DNA of 64,000 nt from Okapia johnstoni (lineage: Eukaryota > Chordata > Mammalia > Artiodactyla > Giraffidae), in the NCBI GenBank assembly GCA_024291935.2, contig JAGTYA010000024.1, positions 1,860,001 through 1,924,000 on the forward strand, read 5' to 3'. The position numbers and the translations under genes are program-made. The notes under the pieces were generated by a model. It saw only the letters and a list, made by a program, of their open reading frames with translations. It was not told the DNA's origin and searched no databases. Positions 11,683 to 23,394 of this stretch are shown one piece after another (position 1 is the stretch's first letter; each line of letters opens with the position of its first letter).

Positions 11683-11795
11683 AGACTGTAAGCTCTGAGG
11701 GTAGAGACTCTCTTTCCATTGTGTCCTCATCACCTAGCAAACTGCCTGTGCTGTCAGGAAATAAGGAAATATTTGTTGAGTGAGTGGATGAATAT
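11683..11795 (+). repeat. L2 LINE 3' end, sense
   Basis: 'actgtaagctctgagggtag' and the terminal 'aaatatttgttgagtgagtg' are classic L2 3'-end landmarks. The Bov-A2 copy just to the left was inserted at the 'agactgtaag' site of this L2. Confidence 0.75.
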
Positions 11796-11986
11796 TTAGG
11801 ATAAATGTAATAAGCTTTTTCCTCCCTCCCCCAACAAGAAAAAGCTGTCCTAAAAGTGAAGTTGTAATGACATTTGTAAGAAGGGACAGGCCTCTGGGGG
11901 CTTTCCCTGCCTCACTTCTCAGTCCCTCTGTCTCTTACCCTGATACAGCATGGTGGTAGAAAAATATTCGTCCTCTTAATCACTCT

Positions 11987-12331
11987 TTTTTAAAATATAT
12001 ATATTTTAAATTTTTTTTCATTTATTTATTTTTGGCTGCACTGGGTCTTTGTTGCTGTGTGCGGGCTTTCTGTAGTTGTAGTGTGTGGACTTCGCATTGT
12101 GGTGGCTTCTCTTGCTGCAGAGCACAGACTCTAGAGCGCTCAGTCTTCAGTAGTTGCAGCACAGGGGCTCAGTAGTTGCAGCTCTTGGGCTCTAGAGCAC
12201 TGGCTCAGCATTTGTGGCACACAGGCTTAGTTGCCCCCCTGGCATGTGGGATCTTCCTGAACCAGAGATTGAACCCATGTTCCCTGCCTTGGCAGGCGGG
12301 ACTCTTAACCACTGGGCCACCAGAGAAGTCC
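11987..12331 (-). mobile_element. tRNA-derived cetartiodactyl SINE, antisense, long form
   Basis: It reads on the + strand from 'ttatttttggctgcactggg' to 'gggccaccagagaagtcccc', the reverse complement of the artiodactyl tRNA-SINE. Internal 'agtagttgcagc' units are duplicated, which makes it longer than other copies here. Target duplications of 15 bp with one mismatch lie at 11972-11986 and 12332-12346 (cctcttaatcactct / cctcttaattactct). Confidence 0.9.
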
Positions 12332-12499
12332 CCTCTTAATTACTCTTGCCTGCATTTCTCTTCTGACTTATCTTCAAATTTTGCTCCTCCATCAAGGACC
12401 AGATCGGACACCATCTCTGGAGCCTTGCTTAGTATCCCAAACTAAAAGTAAGCTGTCCCCTCACTTGTGGCTTTCTTTATGTTTTACTCTATAAATAAG

Positions 12500-12600
12500 G
12501 ACTGAGCTTGGTTCTCATTCTCTCTTCCACATTGTCTGTCTCAGGATCTTGCGTGTAATCAGAATTCAGTAAATAATTATTGAATTAAGTACTGAATGAG
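12500..12600 (+). repeat. L2 LINE 3' end relic, sense
   Basis: 'ttgcgtgtaatcagaattca' followed by 'gtaaataattattgaattaa' matches a diverged L2 terminus. Confidence 0.5.
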
Positions 12601-13603
12601 GGTTTGTAGTAGTCTATGTGTGAATTAATAGTAGTATAAACTGTTACATGGAAATTTGTAATTTAAACATGATGTACCAGTGAAAGAAAGAATTATTTTC
12701 TGCTTTATTTTATGCCCTCACCTATTTTTTCATTGTGTATCTTTGAGTCTTTCAATATTTTAGGGGAGAAATGTTATTTAAAACACTTTCTCAAGACTCC
12801 CTTTGAGTCTAACTCTTAGGAAAATAACTGCCTCCATCCATGTGTTCCAGTGGCCTTCCAGTGCAGCTGTAAGTGGGGAGGGTTACAGCTTCCTGCAAGG
12901 GCCTGAAATACTGAACTGCTATTGAAGACAGCCCCCACCTGGACCTCTGAGCATAAATAGAAGCAGACCCTGATTTGGTGCTGGAATAACATGAAGTTGA
13001 AGGCAGACTGGGTGGCCTGGCTGTTGGAGCCAGGATTCCCATTTACATTAAGAGCTGGTTCTGGACCAATTTGAATTATTGACTCATTCAGCTCTGCAGA
13101 GGGGCCCAAAGTAAAAAATATACATCCAGTATCTTGAGACTCACTATTCAACTTGGAAGTCAACCTGTATCACTTTGAAAATTGTCACAGAAATAAGCAG
13201 TTGTGGGAAGGTCCTGTAGAATTAAAAAAAGGGCATTGTATAGTGATGCATAATCCCCAGGTAACCTTGTTCTTCACATTTGAAGACTAGCATATAAGGG
13301 CACAGAAAACCCCAGTAGCTGCCACTTTCCCATTCCACGCCAAGCTCTGTTGCCTCTCACCTCTGGCCGTTCACTGCAAGGTGCCAGTGTGAGTTTTCAG
13401 TGTTTGATGGAACTCTGTAGTATAGACATCAATATAAATCATTTAATGCATTTAATGAATAGTTCTCAGTACATCTAACTTGTTTCCTAGATCGAACTGT
13501 TTAATTAATTTTAACTTTTTTATTGAATAATAACGTATGTATGGAAAAATCCTAAGTGTGCAACTAGTTAAATTTTCACAGATATTATTTTTTTATTTTA
13601 AAG

Positions 13604-13657
13604 GGTGTTTTGAGAATTAATCCGAAGAAGTTTCATGAAGCTTTCATTCCTTCCCCG
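13604..13657 (+). CDS. DIS3L2: DIS3L2 coding exon 3
   Basis: This encodes exactly 18 codons, residues 68-85 ([18 protein letters not shown]), in phase 0 at both ends. The peptide matches human DIS3L2 as I remember it without change and forms strands of the first cold-shock domain. The acceptor is TTTTAAAG; the donor CCCG|GTAAGT is strong at the intron side. Because the exon is symmetric, skipping it would delete 18 residues without a frame change, probably breaking the domain fold. Confidence 0.96.
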
Positions 13658-14224
13658 GTAAGTTCAATAACTTTATAATAAACCTAATGTCACATTTAAT
13701 TTTTTAGATGTGCTATGAAACTGAAATCATATATTCTAACTAAAAAAACAGAGTAGTGAAACAGAATTAAGGATGGGCAAGGATTTGTTTCAAATTTAAA
13801 TAAACAACATTTGCCTTTGGTTGATAGCCCCTTCTGCCAGTCTTAAGAATCACACTTCAAATGAAAGGGATGGCATTTGTTACTGGCTGCAAGGCACAGC
13901 TGAACCCTCACAGACAGCCACCACTTCTTAAAGGATTTATGGGTGTTTCCACTGGTTTAAGTTTAATCTCTCTTAAACAAATATGCTATCTACTTTCAAT
14001 ATACTGCATGAGCTAATCTTCAGATTTGTCCAAAAATAATGTGTAATGCTTTTTTTTTTGGTTAGAGTTTCTCACTTCACTTTTCCACAGGTGATAGGAC
14101 TTAGTACAAGGCTCTTTACCACTGAGTCTTTATGTTTTCTTAGCTCATGACTCATTTGAATAGGCTCTCTCTGATTAACGGAAGTTCACTCTGACATCTA
14201 ATTAGCCGCAGGTCTCTGGATAAG

Positions 14225-14505
14225 TGGAGAAGGCAATGGTACCCCACTCCAGTACTCTTGCCTGGAAAATCCCATGGACAGAGGAGCCTGGTGGGCTACA
14301 GTCCATGGGGTCTCTAAGAGTCAGACACGACTGAGCGACTTCACTTTCACTTTTCCCTTTCATGCACTGGAGAAGGAAATGGCAACCCACTCCAGTATTC
14401 TTGCCTGGAGAATCCTAGGGACGGCGGAGCCTGGTGGGCTACCGTCTATGGGGTCGCACAGAGTCGGACACGACTGAAACGACTTAGCAGCAGCAGCAGT
14501 AGCAG
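14225..14505 (+). mobile_element. Full-length Bov-A2 SINE, sense
   Basis: It has two Bov-A monomers joined by 'cttttccctttcatgcactg', ending in a CAG/AGC repeat tract at about 14486-14505. Perfect 11-bp target duplications (ctctggataag) lie at 14214-14224 and 14506-14516. It landed only 70 bp upstream of the candidate alternative exon at 14576. Confidence 0.95.
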
Positions 14506-14575
14506 CTCTGGATAAGGCTTGATTATGCAAAGCTGGGAGAGCAGTAGTCTTAAATTCTTGACTTATCTTTTCCAG

Positions 14576-14656
14576 GATGCCATAAATAGTGTAGCCATAG
14601 AAGTAGATTTTTCACAGTGGAAGAGATTAAAGGAAGAAGCTTTGGCTTCTACATGA
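14576..14656 (+). other. DIS3L2: Candidate alternative exon of DIS3L2, phase-compatible
   Basis: A convincing acceptor (cttatcttttccag, ending 14575) opens 26 sense codons in phase 0, matching the phase left by coding exon 3. They begin DAINSVAIEVDFSQWKRLK, end EEALAST, and stop at TGA 14654-14656. The composition is protein-like and the stretch is not a recognised repeat. If spliced after coding exon 3 it would give a 111-residue product truncated inside the first cold-shock domain. It could be a terminal exon, a poison exon, or chance. A weak donor (CATAG|GTATTA) at 14746/14747 would make a 171-bp cassette. No canonical AATAAA follows closely. Confidence 0.4.
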
Positions 14657-15250
14657 AGAAATGGAATACATATATTTCGGCTACTACATTTCATTATGAG
14701 AAATGATACGTTTAATGAGCATAAAGTTCAGTAGTGTACTCCATAGGTATTATTGTTGTTGTTGTTTTCAGTAACCAAAGACCTATTTCAAAGCTCAGTT
14801 TAGTCCTTTTTCCCTTGCCCATGCCCAGAAGCTCAGGATTCATGTTTGTATCTGAAGTTTAGGTCTTACCACTGGGTTAGATAAGCAGTATCTCATGTCA
14901 CCTTGTGCTCTCATCTTGTGCTAGTCATCTTCTGTTCCTGTGACAGAACATGGTATGTATGTACTGACCTTAGTACTTAGATGAGAAAATTGAGTGTCAG
15001 CTTTGAGGTAGTAGCTTAGCTGTGGGAGCTGTTCCATCATGCAGTGGGAGCAGAGTTACATGGGTGTTAGATTTCAGAGTTTGCTTTTGCTCATAAGGTA
15101 AATTCACAGTCAAGAATGATAAAAATTACCCATGCAAACCTCTTAGGAATATGCAGTGTTGGAGACGGATTAACCATCTCTCAGAAATCTAGCATAACCA
15201 GCATTTTCTCTACACTTCAAAGAAGGATTGATTCTTCATTGGCACACCAG

Positions 15251-15917
15251 TTCAGTTCAGTTCAGTCCAGTTCAGTCGCTCAGTTGTGTCCAACTCTTTG
15301 AGACCCCATGAATTGCAGCACGCCAGGCCTCCCTGTCTATCACCAACTCCCGGAGTCTACCCAAACCCATGTCCATCGAGTCAGTGATGCCATCCAACCA
15401 TCTCATCCTCTGTCGTCCCCTTCTCCTCCCACCCCCAATCCTACCCAGCATCAGGGTCTTTTCCAATGAATCAACTCTTCGCACGAGGTGGCCAAAGTAT
15501 TGGAGTTTCAGCTTCAACATCAGACCTTCCAATGAACACCCAGGATTGATCTCTTTTAGGATGGATTGATTGGATCTCCTTGCAGTCCCAGTGACTCTCA
15601 AGAGTCTTCTCCAACACCACAGTTCAAAAGCCTCAATTCTTTGGCGCTCAGCTTTCTTTAGAGTCCAACTCTCACATCCATACATGACCACTGGAAAAAC
15701 CATAGCCTTGACTAGACGGACTTTTGTTGGCAGAGTAATGTCTCTGCTTTTAAATATGCTATCTAGGTTGGCCATACCCTTCCTTCCAAGGAGTAAATGT
15801 CTTTTAATTTCATGGCTGCAATCACCATCAGCAGTGATTTTGGAGCCCCCCAAAATAAAGTCAGCCACTGTTTCCACTGTTTCCCCATCTATTTCCCATG
15901 AAGTGATGGGACCAGAT
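15251..15917 (-). mobile_element. BovB LINE 3' fragment, antisense
   Basis: The minus strand keeps an open frame over most of the insert, reaching 222 codons from 15940 down to 15272. It reads through BovB landmarks such as [47 protein letters not shown] and [19 protein letters not shown]. Perfect 9-bp target duplications (gcacaccag) lie at 15242-15250 and 15918-15926. It is a 5'-truncated copy of 667 bp that lacks the reverse-transcriptase core. The long open frame shows that the copy is young; it does not show expression. Confidence 0.95.
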
Positions 15918-17119
15918 GCACACCAGTTGGAGGAGCTCAATTATATGAGGGTCCCCAGTGTGTGAAAAACATGGATTTTTAAGCATGAGAATCACACCCA
16001 GTGCAGTAAGGAGTTGGCCCTGAGACGTACCTGGTTTCAAATCACCCGTCTCCCTGCATACTGAAGTTTGCTCTCATTGATTTGAACCATGAGTGAAACT
16101 ACATACAGCATTTTGAAAACTTCACTGCCTGCTTTCTCTCTCTCCTGAGTATACAGTATTGAATTTCTGTAAGTTAGTCCCCTGTGAGGCTGGTTTCTGA
16201 TGAATGTATGGCCTAGGACCAAAGTACAAGTGGAGGCGTGAATACCTTATATTAAATACTTAAAAGTTATACACCAGACAAACAAACTGTAAAGTGAAAT
16301 ACGTTCCTTGTCAAATATACCTCCATGTACTTGAACTTGGGTTCAAACGTAGAATTCTCAGACTACTTGGAGCTCCATGCTAAAAAGTAGCTGCATGGAG
16401 AGGGTCCACCTTCTGGCCTCTTCCCTTCCCAATCCTGGCTCCATGTTCCCTCTTTGCTGCCCTCCTGCCTCCTCCCCCCAATTCAGTGAGAGCCCTTGCC
16501 CTCTAGGTGAACATCTCACCCCACATGTCCAAGCTCTCCCCATACCCCTTAGAGATACCCACCCGTTAGCTGCCTGTGGTGTGGGTTTGGGAAGACAGAC
16601 CTGGGGAAGATGCTTATATATGCCCTGGAAGTGGGCTTGGGGCTGATTACAGTTCATTTGGCCTTGAGAACTCCTTACCTGATGAGGAGGGATGTGGTCA
16701 GAGGAGGGCCAGGGCAGGGGTTCTCTGAAGTGTGGGCCTACTTAGGTTCCCTTAAGTTAAATTCATGTGATTTAAATGTGCAAATGATGTGCTGCCATTG
16801 TTTAATCTGGCTTGTTAAAGTTAAGAAGCAAAAGTCATTGATGTTTCAAGAACTCAAGTTGTTCTACTTGAAATCATGTTCCTGGCATGTCCTACTTAGA
16901 ATTTTTTACAAAGTTGTGATATTAAGATTGGCTTATTTCTGTACCTCTTTTATTCTCTTATCTGGCCATTGATGGAGTAATAAAATTGTTTCAGAGGGAG
17001 GAAAAAGTGCTAAGTGACTTACCTCTAAGTAATTAAGAACATAGCATAGGGAGCTTAGCTTGGTGCTCTGTGATGACCTGGGGTGGGGGGTGGTTGGGAA
17101 AGAGTGGCCCACGAGGGAA

Positions 17120-17215
17120 GGGATATATGTATACCTATGGCTGATTCACTCTGTTGTACAGCAGAAACTAACACAACATTGTAAAGCAGTTATACTTAAA
17201 AAAAAAAAAGCTCAC
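17120..17215 (+). repeat. L1 3'UTR fragment, sense
   Basis: 'ctgattcactctgttgtaca', 'aactaacacaacattgtaaa' and a poly-A tail mark a severely 5'-truncated artiodactyl L1 3' end. Confidence 0.8.
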
Positions 17216-18607
17216 TTGTAACTGATTGTAGATAGTCGGGTTTTGGACACTGGAACAATCCTGTGTTCCATTTTTGTGGGTTTTCTGGGCAGCTTCAGGT
17301 TTTAGAAGCATTATAGAAAACAGTTGAAGGAGGAGATAATAGAGGCAACGAATTACATGCCTCTGTAAATCCCGTCACTGGTCTAGATTTCTGAGTGTAC
17401 GTAGCTCATGTCCATGTCAATTGTGAACTTGTATGAACTGGAAACATGCTCACAGGTAGGCTAGGAGGTGGGCTGTGAGATCAGGGCCTGAATATTACCT
17501 GCCCCCTGCTTTACCAGGGAGAATAGAGATAGAAATTGATAGGAGATGTAGCTTCTGCTCTGACAATAAGAAACAGAAAGTTTGCTTAATTGTAAAATGA
17601 AGGAGTAGACTAAATATTGTCTAATGTTCCTCATAACTTTAAAATTCTGAAGCTTTTTGAGAAACAAAATTAGACTAGATTTGATGAAATTTACTCTTGC
17701 TGACTCTGAAAACAGCTGAGAACTTACACAGTGTCACTTTCTGTGTTAAAATTTCTACATATGTCAACAGGAACAGTGAATTGATTGTCAGATATAAAAA
17801 AGTACTTTGTTTTGAGAGAATATGTTTTAGCTTTATTATAATTTCTACTGATAGAAAGTTGATATTCATTTTCTTATGACAAACTCAAGATACATACAGA
17901 AGTCATGTCTATGTGTACCTGCTGGTGTCCTGTTCTCAGTGAAAGTAAGATATAGAATTAGAATAAAATCATGCGCCTTTTTCCAAAAAACCAAGATAAA
18001 CTGATATTATTGAGATGCTTTTTTATCCTCTTTGGGGATAAGATAAAGAGAAGAAATAGACTAGATGTCAAAACCTGGCTTTTTATTAAATAAAAAGCAC
18101 AGTTTCAGCTCAGAACTATATTGCAAAAAGTTCTGTACAGCTTTTTTGTGCATCTTATCACCAAGAGGCTCTCTTTGTGTATCTGTAGAGTTTATGTTTG
18201 GCCCAAAGGAAGCTGTTCTGTTGATGGAGGATGTTCTGACCATTATGGCATACTTGGGTTGCTTTCCTACTCCAGCCTCCTAAATACTTAGTTAGAATAC
18301 CTCTAGATCCATTTATATTTCCAACAGATTGATCATTAACCACTCCCCCCTGCCCACCCATTCTTTCTGATGGGTAGAGCAAGTCTTATGGCCTTCAAAT
18401 AAAGGACTGAACTCTTTGGCTTTAAAAGGTAGTTAGAAGAGGTTGACTCAAACTTTTAATTTTGAGCTGCCTGTATCTTTAAGAGATTCTGCAATAGATG
18501 CAGATTTCTGAATGAATCAAGTATGAGCTGAGTTGTGATGCAGTCTATCCATAGATTTGGATTGTTTGAGGTTCAGCTCAGCTCTTCAGACTGCTGTAGA
18601 TAAAATA

Positions 18608-18905
18608 GGTAAGCAACAAGGATTTACTGTATAGCACAGGGAATTATTGGAGAAGGAAATGGCAACCCACTCCAGTATTCTTGCCTAGAGAATTCCATGG
18701 ACAGAGGAGCCTGGTGGGCTACAGTCCATGGGGTCGCAAAGAGTCAGACGCAACTGAGTGACTAACACTACGCTACACGCCAGGGAATTATTATATAATC
18801 AATATCTTATAATAACCTCTAATGGAATATAATCTGAAAAAATTACTCAGTCACTATGCTGGATACCGGAAGCTAACACTACAACTCTACCTCAGTTAAA
18901 AAATA
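18608..18905 (+). repeat. L1 3'UTR fragment split by a SINE, sense
   Basis: It begins 'taagcaacaaggatttactg', is interrupted at 18649 by a Bov-A-type SINE, then resumes 'tcaatatcttataataacct', then 'ctcagtcactatgctggata'. It ends in an A-rich tail near 18905. Confidence 0.8.
18649..18780 (+). mobile_element. Bov-A monomer SINE inside an L1 3'UTR
   Basis: A single Bov-A unit (ggagaaggaaatggcaaccc to about agtgactaacacta) is flanked by perfect 12-bp target duplications (cagggaattatt) at 18637-18648 and 18781-18792. The order of events is plain: the L1 tail came first, the SINE second. Confidence 0.93.
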
Positions 18906-19505
18906 AACAAACCACTATTTGTTTTCTCTGCTGCTTTCCTGGAGGGCGTGGAGGGGGAGGGCAGGGAATATGCTGGCTTTCTTGTAGAGAGCCCAAATCC
19001 TGGAGCTGATTGTTGCCCCTGCCTGTGGTTGGTTTTCTTAGGGTATTATATGTTGATTTTCTTCTATTTTCTTTCAAACTGTCTGCTTTTTACCTTTCCC
19101 TTTGCTTTAAAAAATTCAGTATGAAGGGGTACCATCATGCTTTATTTTATTCAAAACAATAAAGGACAACTTACTCCTTTCGCATTTTGGTTATGAAAGC
19201 ATGCAATCCTAGTTTTTTGCTTTATGTATTTTTGTTTGTTTTTGACCTGCCTATAGTAGATCTTCTCTTATTTGGTGATTTTTTTTTTTAGAATTATGTT
19301 AACCAGCTCTTATGTGTTTATCACCAATTCTATTAGTTCCAAAGAGACTGAACTTCCTCTAGGTCTGTTTGTGGCTAAATAGCAATACCAGTGTTCCTGT
19401 TAAGTCAATGGGCAGATTGTAGAGTCTACAGTTTGTAAGCCAAGGGTGTTATTTTTGATTCCAAGCCTTGGTAAGCTGACTCTTACATTCCTTTCTCCAA
19501 CCTAG

Positions 19506-19607
19506 GATGGTGATCGAGACATTTTTATTGATGGTGTTGTTGCTCGTAATAGAGCCTTGAATGGGGATCTGGTGGTCGTGAAGCTGCTTCCAGAGGAGCA
19601 GTGGAAG
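19506..19607 (+). CDS. DIS3L2: DIS3L2 coding exon 4
   Basis: This encodes 34 codons, residues 86-119, phase 0 at both ends: [18 protein letters not shown], then [16 protein letters not shown]. It matches human DIS3L2 except Gln for His near the end (PEEQWK against PEEHWK as I recall). It contains the DIFIDG and RNRALNGD core motifs of the first cold-shock domain, typical of Rrp44/DIS3-type exonucleases. The acceptor is ctccaacctag; the donor GAAG|GTGAGT is strong. Skipping this symmetric exon would remove the centre of the domain in frame. Confidence 0.97.
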
Positions 19608-20394
19608 GTGAGTTAAATTTTCCTCTTACAACTAGAGACTTCTCAGGGCCTTTTGCATTCCATAGTGCATCAGCGAGACAGCATAAACTGACACAGCCCC
19701 AGACCCCTCAGGCCCTTGGTTGCCTCAGAAGCAGGCCACAGAACACTTGGGACATAGATTCCTTGGGTGGGCACACACCTAATGATTTGAGTTCTCCTTG
19801 TTCCCTCCCCTGTGATCTGTCTTCCCTCTCACATGCTTTGCCTTGGTTTCTGGTAATTTTTAGGGTAGAAGAAAAGCTTGCAGGGGACATTCAAACCTGA
19901 TAACGTGTTGTTATCCAACATTTAATGCTGGGAGAACTGGAAAGACAAAGCCATAGGGATGGTGGCAGTCTTCACATATTCCTGCTGTCTTTCCTGGAAA
20001 ACCCAGGCAGCACATGTCTAGTTCTGTGATGTCCAGTTTGGTGGTTGGGCTTCCCTTGGCAGATAAAAATAAACTGTGTATTTTTATAAAACAGAGATTT
20101 GATAGCAGATGAAAATGTTTTTAATATGAGAATATTCTGGGTTTTAGTTTCCATCTATGTCTGTCATTTGAAAACAAAGAGTTGCTTTCATTTTGACTGT
20201 TGTTTCAAATAAGGGTCAGGCACTAGAATGATTCATAGCAGCAGTTTCTTTTTAATTGTATAAAACTGGTAACTTATATATCTAAATATTAATTTTTCTT
20301 CCTAGTATGCTTTATATCACATCTTTTATTTTATTTGGCTTAGTTTATTGCTACTCGAGATTTTGGTGTCTTTTTCAGTGAGAGGTACTAAAGC

Positions 20395-20620
20395 AGAGTG
20401 AAAGAGTGGGCTTTTAGGCTAGGCTGCTTGGGTTTGCAGCTCATCTTTGCCACTTGCCTATATAACCTTGGGTGAGTTATATAACCTCTCTGTGCTTCAA
20501 ATGCCTCATCTGTAGATTGGGAATAATCATAGTACCTACTTCATAGGTTTGTCATAGGATTAAATGTGAATATATGTAAAAATCTTAGAATAGTTCTTGA
20601 CCCATGGTAGCAGCTCAAGT
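20395..20620 (+). repeat. MIR SINE, sense
   Basis: A textbook MIR: 'ggctgcttgggtttgcagct', 'ccacttgcctatataacctt', 'ggtgagttatataacctctc' and 'cctcatctgtagattgggaa' run in order. It is nearly full length. Confidence 0.9.
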
Positions 20621-20966
20621 TTTTATTATTAATTTTTCCAGGAATGTGGAAAGTACTACCTTATCTCAGAGCTTTGTTGAGGCATAAATTAAATTCTTTT
20701 TTGTTATCTGATAGGGCTATAGTAATTGAGTAAGACCTGTGTGTCAGGAATTTGTAGGGTGCGTGGACATTAGTAATGATCAAGATGGACATAGTTGTTG
20801 CTCTCATGGAGTTTTTAGTCTGGTGGGGATTGCAGCTAGAAAGAGACAGGTACTACACACACTTACATGAATTTAAGGATAATTTTAATTAATTGAAATT
20901 AAGTGCAGAGAGTGAATTATGCTAGTCCAGATCTACCTCTCCACCCTGCCCCCAGCCCCCATCCCT

Positions 20967-21107
20967 CTGCTGTGATGTGCTTAGTCGCTCAGTTGTGTCT
21001 GACGCTTTGTGACCCCATGGACTGTAGCCCACCAGGCTCCTCTGTCCATGGGGATTCTGCAGGCGAGAATACTGGAGTGGGTTGCCATGCCCTCCTCCAG
21101 GGGAACT
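20967..21107 (-). mobile_element. Bov-tA/Bov-A SINE, antisense
   Basis: It reads 'ttagtcgctcagttgtgtct' to 'gttgccatgccctcctccag' on the + strand, the reverse complement of a Bov-A unit without its tRNA head. Perfect 9-bp target duplications (cccatccct) lie at 20958-20966 and 21108-21116. Confidence 0.92.
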
Positions 21108-21459
21108 CCCATCCCTAGTTGCTGCCAGTTGTGCACAGCCTCCTTCCTTGATTCCTTGAAAGCACCAACTAAGGGTTGGCTCCAGGTCCTAGGAATATAG
21201 ATTGATTTAGGTCATTTCCTCTTTTCTTGAAAGCATCATCTAGGACAGTGTTGACCAGTTTTAAGATGACAGGAAGAGTGCGTTACAGTCTGGTCCAACC
21301 AGGAGAGATATTTCTAGAGGTCATTAGCGAGTTCTATAGGCAGCTTTATAGCAAACAGGCAGCTTTATAGTAAAGGTAAGCCAGAGAACGAACAAGGAAG
21401 ATGAGGTCTCCCAGCTGTTCCATTCCTGGATATTTACCTTAGAGAAATTAAGGTATTTG

Positions 21460-21955
21460 TTCATATAAAGATTTATATATGAAAGTTCATAGCAGGTTTT
21501 TTAGTGATAGCCCCATACAGATTGGAAACCACCCAAATGTCCATAAGCACATCAACCAATTTTGTTATATCCATTCAGTGGAATGCAGCTTAGCTGGTAA
21601 AAAAAAAAATTAATGGTTTTGATTGATATATGTAATATTTAACATGGGTGAATCTCAAAATAGTTGTGATGGGTGAAAGAAGCTAGACAGTACATGCTCT
21701 ATGATTCCTTTATATGACTAGAAAATGCAGACTAATTTATAGTGACAAAAGGCAAATCATTGGTTGCCTGGAGTGGGAGCAGGAGTGATGGATTACCTTG
21801 GGGCCCCAAAGAGACTTTAGGGGTCTATAGGCATGTTCATTTTCGTGATGGGATAGTTTCATAATTGTGTATGTTAAGACCAACCAATTTGTGTGCTTTA
21901 AATATATGTAGTTTATTGAATATCAGTTGTACCTCAATAAAGCTGTAAAAAAAAT
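21460..21955 (+). repeat. Old mammalian L1 (L1M) 3' end, sense
   Basis: In order: 'attggaaaccacccaaatgt', 'ttcagtggaatgcagcttag', 'ctatgattcctttatatgac', 'atcattggttgcctggagtg', and 'cagttgtacctcaataaagc' before the A-rich tail. This is the L1M 3' region, old and diverged. Confidence 0.8.
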
Positions 21956-21959
21956 GCTG

Positions 21960-22260
21960 AAAATGAAGAAACCAGTGAATGAAATAAGATATTTGGACAA
22001 ATGAGTCTGGAGCTTCAAGAAGAGCTTGAAGCTAGAGATGTCAGTTTGGGAGTCATCAGCCATATGGTGAATGAGGTCACCTAGAGAGTGTAGCTAGAGA
22101 AGGCAGCTGAATACTGGGTTTTGGGGAAAGCCAACATTTAGAGGTCAGCAGGAGGATCTTTAGAGGTCAGCTAAAGAGCCTGGAGAGAGGACTCTGTCCC
22201 TGATAAAGTAGAATGTGAACCATGATGGTTAAATTCTACCTCTGCCTGGTTTAGAGAAAA
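21960..22260 (-). repeat. Probable L2-family relic, antisense
   Basis: 'gtttgggagtcatcagccat', 'aatgaggtcacctagagagt' and 'aagccaacatttagaggtca' resemble the same ancient repeat track seen at the right end of the 48905-49875 element. The family call is tentative. Confidence 0.4.
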
Positions 22261-22621
22261 GGCTGATGCATTCTGAGGGTGCAAGGGGCAGAGGTCTAAG
22301 TGAAATGGTATCAGCACACTCAGGTGCTCATAGTCCATATGACCTGCTTGAATCTGGAGAGGCATTTTTTGATTTACCTTGCTTGATGACTTTTTCAGCC
22401 CTCTTTGCTGGCAAGAGGAAGCTTCATGGAAGAAGTCAATATACCTTTAGCCCTTAAGCATGGAGGAGGAAGATGTTTAGTGAAATCCGTTCTCAGGAAT
22501 AAGCATAGGAAGCCAAGTCCAAAGAGGGGCAGAGTCAGGATCTTTTGAAATCCTTTTATCTGTCATTTGTAATGTTCCTCCTGTATTATTTCCACAGTGT
22601 AAAAATTGCTTTTCAGTTAGT

Positions 22622-22835
22622 AGTTGCTGTTGTTTAGTTACTAAGTCACGTCCGACTCTTTTGGGACCCCATGGATTGTAGCCCACTAGGCTCCTCTGTC
22701 CATGGGATTCTTCAAGCAAGAATACTGGAGTGGGTTGCCATTTCTTTCTCCATGGGAATCTTCCTGACCCAGGGATCGAACCTGTTTCTCCTGCATTGCA
22801 GGCAGACTCTTTACTACTGAGCCACCAGGGAATCC
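22622..22835 (-). mobile_element. Bov-tA SINE, antisense, near full length
   Basis: It runs from 'gtttagttactaagtcacgt' through the Bov-A body to the tRNA-like head, whose reverse complement includes 'ctgacccagggatcgaacct' and 'ttactactgagccaccaggg'. No clean target duplication was found. Confidence 0.9.
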
Positions 22836-23394
22836 TGCACTTCTTAAAATGCTAGTGGTCCTTGTTTATCCTTTATGTTGTCCACTCTTAATCTCTTTAA
22901 TAGCAGTCTTGTAGTGAGAAATATTGCAGAGACTAGAGTGGACTGTGGCATCTTTCAAGTCAAAAGAAAAGTAGGCTGAGTCCCTAAATCTTGGGTGCTA
23001 GGTATTGGCTGAGACCCCAGAAATTGTGCTAGAGCTTAATTGTAGAAAAGCCTCTGATGATTTTCTTACCAGTGTCTAAGACTTGCGAATCAGCACAGAA
23101 AGAGGAACTTTGGAGCTCTCTTGGCCCTGGAGGCTGCCTTCAGAGTTACTGGCAGGTAGGCCAGGCAGCTCATCAAGGATTACGGCAATCACTGCCCCAT
23201 GTGGGAGTGATTTCTAGGCAGATGGGTAGAGGGTAGTCTGGAGAGGAGTGGTATTCATGAAGGAGGTTTGCAGAGCAAAGCTAAGAGTAGCTGTGTTCTA
23301 TTTGAGAAAGATGGATGCGAGAATATCTCATTAGAATCGAGGCCAATCCTATAGGCCAGTACTTGTCTCTAAGCTGCAAATGATTCAGCCCAGG

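Larger units (their letters stand above)
3855..13603 (+). other. DIS3L2: DIS3L2 intron between coding exons 2 and 3
   Basis: A 9.75-kb intron. Recognised contents are L2, MIR and L1 relics, one BovB fragment, two tRNA-derived SINEs and a truncated Bov-A2, each listed separately. Parts in which I recognise nothing are about 3855-5389, 5761-7039, 7391-7963, 9800-10911 and 12601-13603, apart from a poly-T run at 5116-5135. The acceptor at the right end is ttttattttaaag, pyrimidine-rich but interrupted by A's. Confidence 0.8.
13658..19505 (+). other. DIS3L2: DIS3L2 intron between coding exons 3 and 4
   Basis: A 5.85-kb intron containing a full Bov-A2, a candidate alternative exon at 14576, a BovB fragment and L1 3' ends, all listed separately. 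Nothing was recognised at about 13658-14213, 14750-15240, 15927-17119 (locally more GC-rich at 16360-16740) and 17216-18607. The right end closes with ctccaacctag, a good acceptor. Confidence 0.8.
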
